A stretch of DNA of 32,462 nucleotides from an uncultured Eudoraea sp. (GTDB taxonomy: Bacteria > Bacteroidota > Bacteroidia > Flavobacteriales > Flavobacteriaceae), in NCBI RefSeq assembly GCF_947258525.1, contig NZ_CAMYIP010000217.1:1-32462 (forward strand). The letters run 5' to 3'. Positions within the stretch are counted from its first letter, which is position 1. Every line of letters starts with the position of its first letter. Under the pieces are notes generated by a model. The model searched no databases. It was not told the origin of the DNA and saw only the letters and a list, made by a program, of their open reading frames with translations. Below, piece after piece: positions 24,540 to 32,462 of the stretch. A program made the position numbers and the translations under genes.

Positions 24540-25244
24540 TTATTGTAATTTAAATGTAATTGGAATACTAAAAGGTACCCTAACCGCTCTTCCTCTTTGC
24601 TTACCGGGTGTCATTCTTGGAAGTTTTTCAATAATCCTCAATGCTTCATTTTCCAGATTTTTATCCGGGCCACGGTATCTAATATTTCCTATGCTTCCAT
24701 CTTTCTGAATTGTAAACATAACATTTACTCTTCCCTGAACGCCCATTTCTTGTGCAATTTCGGGGTAACGGAAATTTTTACGAATATGTTTTTGCATCAT
24801 TTCATTGAAACATGCTCTTTTATCGCTTGCTCCTTCACAACCAGGAAATATTGGCACATCTTCAATTACTGCAAATGGAACATCGACATCTTCTTCCATT
24901 TCATCAACGTCGACATCTTCAACTTCTATAACTTCTTCTTCCTGACTCGTTTCTGTTGATTCAATTACAGTTTCTTCTACTTCTTCCTCATCCTCAACAA
25001 CTTCAATAACTTCGGGTGCAGCTGGTGGTGGAGGTGGTGGAGGGGTTTTAATCTGTTCTGTCATGGGAACTTCCTCATCCAAATCATCTTCAACATTTAA
25101 TGAAATATCATATTCATTGGTCTTATCATAAGTTTTCCACTCAAAAGCACCCCAAACAATTAACATAACAACGGCCAATCCTAAAACAAAATATAGTCCA
25201 CTATTTTTTCTTAAATCGGCTTTCGGATTCTTTTTTAGTTCCAT
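24540..25244 (-). CDS. TonB-family energy transducer with acidic linker
   Basis: The 234-residue protein has a cytoplasmic basic start, one membrane segment (about 16-34), a proline stretch (68-77) and then a strongly acidic linker (about 79-122). The C-terminal TonB domain covers about 150-234, with NFRYPEIAQEMGVQGRVNVMF (157-177) and a typical end VPFSIPITFKLQ. Before the domain sits the Bacteroidota-type motif PIFPGCEGASDKRACF (131-146), with two cysteines that could form a disulfide. TonB couples the proton motive force of ExbB/ExbD to outer-membrane receptors. No exbB/exbD is in this window. A promoter with a 21-nt spacer lies at 25266-25297. Confidence 0.9.
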   Translation of the reverse strand: MELKKNPKADLRKNSGLYFVLGLAVVMLIVWGAFEWKTYDKTNEYDISLNVEDDLDEEVPMTEQIKTPPPPPPPAAPEVIEVVEDEEEVEETVIESTETSQEEEVIEVEDVDVDEMEEDVDVPFAVIEDVPIFPGCEGASDKRACFNEMMQKHIRKNFRYPEIAQEMGVQGRVNVMFTIQKDGSIGNIRYRGPDKNLENEALRIIEKLPRMTPGKQRGRAVRVPFSIPITFKLQ

Positions 25245-25265
25245 CTTCTCAAATTTTAATATTCG

Positions 25266-25297
25266 CTAATTTAACTATTAATTTATTTAAAAAGCAA
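25266..25297 (-). promoter_or_regulatory. possible tonB promoter
   Basis: On the minus strand, TTG (25295-25297), a 21-nt spacer and TAAATTAG (25266-25273, 7 of 8 bases) lie 21 bp before the tonB ATG. Confidence 0.4.
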
Positions 25298-25726
25298 TTA
25301 ATCTTTCCATTTTAACGGGGTTTTTCCCGAAAAAAGTATAATTATCAGTCCCGCTCCAAAAAATGCACCAAGGCTATTGGCAAGGACATCGTATAATTCT
25401 CCGCTTCTATTTAGCGTAAATGTATTTTGAATTACTTCAATAAGTGTACCATAGATTATGACAATTAGCAAAGATATTATTACAGCTCTGTATAAGTTTA
25501 ATCGTCCTTTAGTACGCTCTCTGATTAACAGTACCCCCAAAAAGGACGCTATAAAATAAAAAATGAAGTGTACTACCTTATCAAGATGTGGAATGTTTAT
25601 TTCCTGGGTGTCAAAATCTTCAAATGAGTAAAGGCTGAGTGTAGTAATTATAATAATCCAGCAGATAAAACCACTAGTATAAACATAACCTTTAAACACC
25701 AATAAGCTCCTTATAATCTGCTTCAC
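25298..25726 (-). CDS. VanZ-like family membrane protein
   Basis: The protein has up to 142 residues and four membrane segments (about 15-33, 47-66, 79-100 and 115-135). The family pattern is seen in [20 protein letters not shown] and [31 protein letters not shown] (about 98-129). The longest frame starts at GTG 25724-25726 and overlaps gcvH by 35 bp. A GTG at 25697-25699 would overlap it by 8 bp, as seen in the other coupled gene pairs here, and is my preferred alternative. Homologs include VanZ of glycopeptide-resistance clusters, but most are of unknown function and this one should not be read as a resistance gene. The gene order sprA-gcvH-vanZ-like is, to my knowledge, common in Flavobacteriaceae. 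Confidence 0.82.
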   Translation of the reverse strand: MKQIIRSLLVFKGYVYTSGFICWIIIITTLSLYSFEDFDTQEINIPHLDKVVHFIFYFIASFLGVLLIRERTKGRLNLYRAVIISLLIVIIYGTLIEVIQNTFTLNRSGELYDVLANSLGAFFGAGLIIILFSGKTPLKWKD

Positions 25727-26072
25727 TCAAAAGACTGTCTAACTCTGAGGTATCATTTATCTTCACTTTTATCATCCAGCCATCGCCATAAGGGTCTGTA
25801 TTCACTTTTTCAGGTTCATCCTCAAGAAGCTCATTTAATTCTATAATCTCACCACTTAAAGGAAGAAAAAGATCGGATACCGTCTTTACTGCCTCAACTG
25901 TTCCGAAAACCTCATCCTTATCTAAAGTTTCATCCAGTGTCTCTACTTCTACATACACTATATCACCTAGTTCCCCCTGTGCAAAATCTGTTATGCCCAC
26001 GGTGGCAATATCCCCGTCAATCCTAATCCATTCGTGATCTTTGGTGTACTTTAATTCGGATGGTATATTCAT
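25692..26072 (-). CDS. gcvH: glycine cleavage system H protein
   Basis: The 126-residue protein begins [20 protein letters not shown] and carries the lipoyl-lysine motif [19 protein letters not shown] with Lys63 as the attachment site. The length is normal for GcvH. The H protein carries the aminomethyl group between the P, T and L proteins in glycine breakdown, and in some bacteria it is also the carrier for lipoate transfer. I chose the ATG at 26070-26072 rather than the one 18 codons earlier, because a consensus promoter (26096-26126) lies within that extension. The P, T and L genes are not in the window. Confidence 0.94.
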   Translation of the reverse strand: MNIPSELKYTKDHEWIRIDGDIATVGITDFAQGELGDIVYVEVETLDETLDKDEVFGTVEAVKTVSDLFLPLSGEIIELNELLEDEPEKVNTDPYGDGWMIKVKINDTSELDSLLSEADYKELIGV

Positions 26073-26095
26073 TTTATTTCGTTTTGTTTTGCCAG

Positions 26096-26126
26096 CAAAT
26101 GTAGTAGATAATCTGATGGTTTTCAA
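26096..26126 (-). promoter_or_regulatory. Bacteroidota primary-sigma promoter of gcvH
   Basis: On the minus strand, TTG (26124-26126), a 20-nt spacer and TACATTTG (26096-26103) match the consensus. Its position decides the gcvH start at 26072. Confidence 0.7.
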
Positions 26127-26235
26127 AAAATAAATTGGATAAGAGGGTGAATTCTTAAATGACCCGAAAACATATTAAAACAAAATCCTGAAAAACAATC
26201 TTAAGTCTTTTATTCTTAACCCCGACTAGATATTT

Positions 26236-29200
26236 TTAGTTACCGAAGTTATATCGAATTGTGAATCCCGAATTTATTGTAGTTTGTGGAAATGCCGTAG
26301 AAACAGCAAACTTAGAGAATGAGTAATCGAAAAAGAATAATGCGTTCAGGTTTTTACTAAGGGCATAGTCTGCCGTAAATTTAGCAGATAATAAATTCTG
26401 TCCTGCGGTTATTTGATTATTATCTAAACTGAGATTCCTGATAATAGTAAGATTATCCCTCAAGGTAAAATCTGCCTTTAAATTTAAATCGCCTTTCAAA
26501 CGTTGCTTTTGTCCACCAATATTGGTTACAAATTTTACATCCTTAAAACGATATCCCAGTCCCAGTGTATAATCCTGGCCATTGATCTCTGTGAGCAAAT
26601 TATTGTCGAAGCTAAATGAATAAAATCTACCCTGATTAAAGGGTTAAACTGGTCTGTTAGTACAACATTATTTATGATATTTTCCGGAAGGAAATCCTGT
26701 GTTTCAGGATTAATTGGAGGGAGATTATCATTAATAAGCTGAGATCTTTCCAGGTTGGTTTGAAATGTATTTATACTGTATGCAGACCTGTAACCGTGGC
26801 TTAAAGAAAAACGTTTGAACTTCTTCTTAAAGGATTTAATCCGCATTAACCCGGTATACTTAATATTCCAGTTGGGTACGGGAATTTGCCTAAAAGCATC
26901 CAAATTAACTCTATTTACATCCTGCCCGGTGTAGGCTGCAAAAAATGCCGGTAAAATAACATCCTGGCTGGTTGGACCATATCTTAAAGGGTATCCATTT
27001 TCATCAACACCTTCATCCGGACTAGACCTGTCTGAGAATAACCTCTCTGCTACCACAATCCTGTTATTTTTGAAAGTTTCAAAATTCTTCGAATCAAATT
27101 CATCACTTTTACTAAAGGTTGTGCCAATCATTATGGTTGATATACTAAAGTTCCCAAAAGTATTTGGTGTTTGAGGTATATACTCCCCATTGTTAATCTC
27201 AAAATTCTCCTGCAAACTGCTGGAAAATTGCCTGTCTGCCAATAAATCAATGGTTAAATCCCTTACTGGCTGGGCTGTTGCTGTAATATTCAGCTGTTTG
27301 TTAGTTCGTTTTATAAATTGTTCGTTAAATTCATTATATGGCGTAAGCCAACCGTTACGAGCTGCTTCAAAGCGTACATCTTTCTGGCTTCCAAAGACAA
27401 AACCAAATGATGGTTTTGTAGTTCCAATAAATCCAATAGACTGGGTATACCCCGGCAAAACTGTACCATTATTCTCTCTGTAGTTAACGTTAATCCGTTT
27501 TACCATTGTAACTATATCAATAACAGTATTAAATGCACCACTACTTTTCTTTTTAGGTTTTTCCCCACCATCTGCCGGGTTACCCGCTTTATCGAGGCGC
27601 ACTGGAGCACTGCTGACATTACCTTTGCCGTCTCTCCTTTTAAGCCCTATCTGATCATAAAAGCGCTGCATACTAAGCGCTGTGGTAATCGTGTGTGTAT
27701 TTGCATTTTGTACTGTATTGATAACTGCATTAGGATCTCCAAGGGCATCCTGAACGACTTCATTTATGGCATCACCACCTCGTTGCCAATCAAAATTACT
27801 GGTGTACGTATATTGTGCATTGATAAAGTCCAGAATGGGTATTTTGTTAAGTGGAATATCATAGTTGAGCTGAAATTGCTGGGCATGCCTGTTGGGTTCT
27901 CCAAAATCGAAAAAGCCATTCCAAATGTTCAGGTCCTGATTAATATCCGAATCGGGGTTCCCATCCTCTGTAAAGTAGTTACGAACAATATTGTTGTTAG
28001 AAGCCGTGATGTTCAGACGCAAGGATTTGGATAAACTATAATTAAGTGCATATTGCCAATTAAAAAGATAATTTCTTTGCTGGAGCAATGGCAATGGTAA
28101 CTTATCAACACCAGCTTCAAAGACATCTCTAAACCGTTGTTGGTTAAATTGACGATTATAATCAGACTGTACAGAAAAGCTAGTTGGTAACAAATTAAAA
28201 TTCATGTCTTTTAACCATTTTAAATAGCTTCCGGTAAATAAGGAATCCTGTTTTTCAAAAGGTGCAACGGAAGCAGGTTTAAAATTGTAGTTATAAACAA
28301 ATCCCGTCTTTATATTCTGATCCTTTAAACTTGCCACTTCAAAATCCCTGTGCTCTGTTTGGTTATAGGAATAATTAAATGTAAAATTTTCAATGTCATA
28401 AATACGCTCCTTGGCTTCAGGTCCCCTATTTTTTCGAACTCCAATAAAGTTTATACTTGTTCTCTTTGTATAGTCTTCTGCCTGCTCCCTAATATCTTCT
28501 TTTTCTTCCGCAGTATTTGCAGCATCTATCCTGTCTTTGAGCTTTAAATCGTCATATACAGGATCAAATTCGGGGGTTATTAATTCCTCCGAAACACCAT
28601 AATTAAATGGAATTTGAACATTCCATTTTTTGGGCAGAAGTTGTCCTATAGACACATTTGTAACAACATCATAAGCTACAGCGTCCTCTCTGGAGCGTTC
28701 ATTTGGCCTTTGATCTACAGAGCCAAATCCAGGAGTACTTTTACCTCCTGTGTCTGTGACATTGGCAAAATCTGCGAGGTTTGCATCAACAGCAGCAAGT
28801 GCAGCCCATCCACCATTATTGTCTAAGCCTGCCATACGCAATTCGTTAAACCAAACTTCACCTCGTGCAGGCAGATTATCAATATTCTTAACTCCAAGCA
28901 TTGCACTTCTAAGTGTTCCTATCGAAGGGTTTCCTCTTATTCCGATACGAATCTGGCCAAGGACTCTTGGAGCAAACTCATCAACCGACACAACTTCGCC
29001 ATCTATTATTTCATAAAAATTAAGCTCATTCAGGGATTGGTCTGCAATACCTTGAGATTTAATTTTTGTGAGGTCACTCAGCGCAATATCCAATTCATTT
29101 ATTTCCGGCCATATTTCTTCCGGAGTAGTAGAACCAAAAGGTGTAAATTGTAAAGGGACTTCTATTTGATAAAAATTTTCAGAGAAATCTGTACCTATCC

Positions 29201-32200
29201 TTAAGAATGCAACAAGGGGTACATCATCATCCAAATAATCAGAATTCACGATCTTTTCAGCATGTAAAAACATCTTTAACCTTTTGTATTGACGGATATC
29301 TATGTTTACATTTTTAAAGACACCCCGGGAATCCTGAAGTTCAAGATTCTCTACTTTAAAAGATAAAGACTGTTCATTCTGACGAATGATAGTATTATTA
29401 TTATTTAATTGCTCTCTAAGGACACCGGGTGGTAAAACATATGGAATAGGTGTTCTGGAATTATTCTCTTCTATATTTACCGTATTAACATCAACTACTG
29501 TTGCATCATCCGCTGGGTCATCGTTATCTGAGGAGAGGCTTTTTAAATAATTCCTCCAATCAATACGGACAAGATCCAGGGTTGCAAATCGCAGAACTAC
29601 ATCATCTGTAAAGCCGGTAAGATACATCCGCATAAAACTAATAGATCTAAAATCCGTTACCCCACCTATAGCATCCGTAAAATCACTTAATGGAATTTTG
29701 TACTGAATCCATCTGCGATTTAATTGCGTTCCATTGGGTAAATCGGGTGTCGTGCCTTCACTGATATCCGTTACATAGCGATCATTAATAGTGGTATTGG
29801 GCCTAATAGGGATACGATACTCAAAATAGCTATTGATAGTATTCATAGTGAGGTCGCGGTTAACGTCTTCCACGTCGGGCAGTGTGGTAGATCCCCTATC
29901 CGTATTTGTAACGGTAACAGGTGAATTTCCCTCGGTATTATTAAAGTCAATGTAGCGTTCTAAAATACCTCCTTCCCTGTTCAGATAGTATTGAAAATTA
30001 TCAAGAGCAGGATCTTCGGGAGGTCCATTGTAGCCTTGGGCTGCTTCCAGACTATCATCAAGACCATCAAAACCAATATCCTGCAAAGAACGGTTAGTTT
30101 CACTAGCATCAAAAGCATAAACAAGAGACTGGGTTGCCGGAACTACTCCCCAAGGGGTAGTCGAAGTGAGATCATTACTCTCTAAACCAGGCAAACCGTT
30201 TTCATATTGTTTTCTTCCATCGTTCAGAATGTCCTCTGAGATATTCCCTAAATTAATAACCAACTCACCGGGGCCGGCAGCTATGCCGTCTACATAAGGA
30301 TCCATGACCCAGAATTGAACAAATTCAACATTCGATTGCTCAAAATTTGTACTACTTAAAGAACGCATCATTCCTGCCCATTTTTGGTCTGGTTGGAGGC
30401 CATCAAAAGTGGTGCTGGCATTATACGGTCCTTTCTGATTTGGATAATATGCCATATCGAAAGTGTTCTGGACCGTAGTTTGTCCCTGGGCTATATCTGT
30501 CTGAGGAAATACTTCATCAATGAAAACCCTTCTGGTCTCATTTGTAGATATATCATCATCATTAATGCCTGATGGGCGCTGATTCGTATAAAATATGGGG
30601 TCTATGGTATACCAGGCCATTTTTGCCCTTTCAAAACCTGTTTCTATATCCTGCTCCCCATCTATGCGAAACTCCACAGGCGTACTCGCCAATGACCAGC
30701 CCAATGAAGAACGGATATCTATAAGGGCCTGAGCCCCTTCAAAATCATCTAAATATGTTGTGGTTTCTCCCTGAAAGTCTGCGTTTTTTGGAGAGTTTGG
30801 GTTTAGATATGCGGCTTCAGCACGTACAGATACATTAGAGGCAACATCTGTATCTATATTGGGTAATTTGTTTACCAGCCTGGTTAAAAAAGGAACCTCT
30901 GTTGAAAAATTTGCATTAAGACCAAAAATGCTATTATTCACCGGCTCAACACCATAATTGGACTTTTGAGTAAGTGGTCTTTCATTGAGGTTTTGAAATG
31001 TCCCTCCTAAAATAAAATTCTCATTGAATTTATGTTCAACATTAAAACCGGTAAATCTTCTGGTCTGCTGGCCAAAAATGGCATTGTTCTCTACGGAGAT
31101 ATTTATTGGTGTATTTGAAGCCTGCAGACTGGGGTCCAATATCTGAACTGTTCCAGCCTGGTAATTTACTGTGTAATCTATTCCTTCCTGCAATTGACGT
31201 CCGCCTGCAGTTACTCGTACAGATCCCCTTGGCACATTAAAGGCGCCAATTGGAATACCGCTTGATCCTTCAGATTTGTAACGCCCTTTTAACTTAAATC
31301 TGTTTTTCTCCGCATCCTGTAAAGAGGCCGCTTTAGTGAGGGCATACATATTTCTAAAAACATATTTTTGCTGGTTTTCATTATATCCCTGATCATTTTC
31401 CACATCATAGGTGCCACCACCCAATACATCAAACAAAAATTCCCCAAAAGGCTCCACCTTGGTGAATAGAATTAATCCATTTTGGGTATTCACAGTTATG
31501 CCCGGCACAAAATCAAAGAAACCATCTCCGCCTTTCTGAACATCATTAAAAGCATTCAGTCGATCAAGATTAAAAACATTAAGAAGAATTCTATCCTGCA
31601 ATGCTCCATCCGGAGAATTCTCATCTGGCCATCCGGAACCCGGGCCTTCAACCACCGGTAAGATATAGTTTCTGGGGGTTGGATCTGAATATAAAATATT
31701 AAACCTGAAATCCTCCTGACTAAGTTGAAAGGCTCCTGTGGCATATATGTTTTTCATCATAAGATCCCAGATAGGGTCGGCCACATTCGTAATATTACTT
31801 TTTAATAATTTCAGGACCAGTGTATTGTTATTAATTTGAGAAACCTCAACGCCAGGTGAGACCGTAGTGGCGTCTATGCCGCCGTTGGCAAATTCGCCAA
31901 CCTGAAAAATTTCTCCATTAAAGGTATATTGAAATGCTACTGCCAGCACTTCATCATTGCTTAAGCGCTGGTTCAGAGAAATATATCCCAATTGTGAATC
32001 AAACTGGTAATCTCTTCCTGTTTCAAGTTTTCTCGCGTTTTCCAAAATGGCATAGTCAAATCCCTGATTTACCTGATATCCCGTATTTATGTCAAAACCA
32101 TCATCTACAGTGGCAATATCCCTTATGTTTGAATTAAGCACGCCCCCATTATCTATTAATAAAGGATCGTAGTCATTTGCATTGTTTCTGGGTAATTCCT

Positions 32201-32462
32201 GGTTGGTAGCTGAAGTATTAAAAAATCCTGCGGGTTCGCCATTTGCAATTCCAATCCTGGTATTTTCCTTAAGGGCCTCACCTAAATCCTGAAGAGCAAC
32301 AATGTTCCTAACATTAAGTGTTTGCTGACCTCTATTGGTAACCCAAACTTCGAGACGGGTTATTTGAACCTGACTTTTAATAAAGGGGTAATTGGTTAAT
32401 GCCTCATCATATTGATCTCTAAAAAATTGGGCTAGAAAAAAGTGCTTGTCCTCATCGTAGTC
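26236..32462 (-). pseudogene. sprA: SprA/Sov, T9SS outer-membrane translocon; N-terminus beyond the window, frame broken near the C-terminus
   Basis: The reverse strand is open from the right edge (first residues DYDEDKHFFLAQFFRDQYDEALTNYPF, shortened here) down to 26535, and again from about 26630 to 26236 in another frame; together about 2070 residues. Recognised SprA features include ITRLEVWVTNR and NIVALQDLGE near the right edge. FQGETTTYLDDFEGAQ and WFNELRMAGLDN lie in the middle. QFNPLIRVDF is the last conserved stretch before the break, and SFDNNLLTEINGQDYTLGLGYRFKDVKF the first after it. SprA forms the very large beta-barrel through which T9SS cargo crosses the outer membrane; it is needed for gliding in flavobacteria. 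Both frames stay open across 26600-26640, and about 20 residues expected between VDF and SFDNN seem to be missing. The frame change therefore looks like a deletion rather than a normal gene end. Confidence 0.88.

Noticed and set aside
25298-25726. Glycopeptide-resistance gene (vanZ)
   Set aside because: Only the general VanZ-like membrane domain is present; no other van genes are near, and the gene sits in a conserved housekeeping context.
26073-26126. 18-codon extension of GcvH
   Set aside because: A consensus promoter (26096-26126) falls within it, and known GcvH proteins start close to [15 protein letters not shown].
26236-26598. Separate small gene of 120 residues downstream of sprA
   Set aside because: Its sequence is the expected C-terminal end of SprA (LLTEINGQDYTLGLGYRF to the terminal RYNFGN), so it is a fragment of sprA after a frame change.
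27190-30572. Several plus-strand frames of 60-113 codons inside sprA
   Set aside because: They are antisense shadows of a clearly coding gene, without promoter or family resemblance.

Overview
The window looks like a chromosomal segment of a low-GC member of the Flavobacteriaceae (Bacteroidota). The evidence is a large sprA/sov gene of the type IX secretion system (T9SS), a PorP/SprF-family protein, a caa3-type cytochrome oxidase cluster with a 'prokaryotic subunit IV', promoters of the Bacteroidota form TTG-N19..21-TAnnTTTG, and no clear Shine-Dalgarno sequences. It is mostly conserved core genome. I see no prophage, insertion sequence, CRISPR array, tRNA or rRNA.

Layout. 1-268: start of a secreted TPR protein (-), running off the left edge. 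482-1677: secreted VWA-domain protein (+), broken by a 20-bp tandem duplication. 1739-2734: PorP/SprF-like protein (-). 2856-7803 (+): Nfu-type Fe-S protein, dodecin, DUF255/thioredoxin-like lipoprotein, MscS channel, small secreted protein. 7820-8525: tsaB (-), broken by a 34-bp tandem duplication. 8601-18116 (-): efflux cluster read permease A, permease B, adaptor, ATPase, permease A, permease B, adaptor, TolC. 18227-23425 (-): terminal-oxidase biogenesis block: ctaB (heme A pathway), two subunit III genes, subunit IV, a terminator, then a cysteine-free SCO-like protein, SCO, DUF420 and a small CxxC membrane protein. 23567-24475: exported metallo-beta-lactamase-fold hydrolase (+). 24540-26072 (-): tonB, vanZ-like, gcvH. 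26236-32462 (-): sprA, N-terminus beyond the right edge and broken near its C-terminus.

How the parts fit. The oxidase block is a coherent assembly unit (heme O synthesis, copper delivery, membrane subunits III and IV); the catalytic subunits I and II are not in the window. The efflux block holds two copies of a permease pair plus adaptor, but only one visible ATPase and one outer-membrane channel. SprA and the PorP-like protein point to T9SS export and probably gliding.

The most notable observations are three frame-disrupting events at short repeats or microhomology. Two of them hit genes expected to be intact in a live cell (tsaB, sprA). Removing one repeat copy restores tsaB and the VWA gene exactly. 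Assembly error is the leading explanation, with real mutation or phase switching as alternatives. Other points of interest are the duplicated ABC module sharing one ATPase, and a SCO-like protein without any cysteine beside a canonical SCO. I found nothing that I can defend as a wholly new system.
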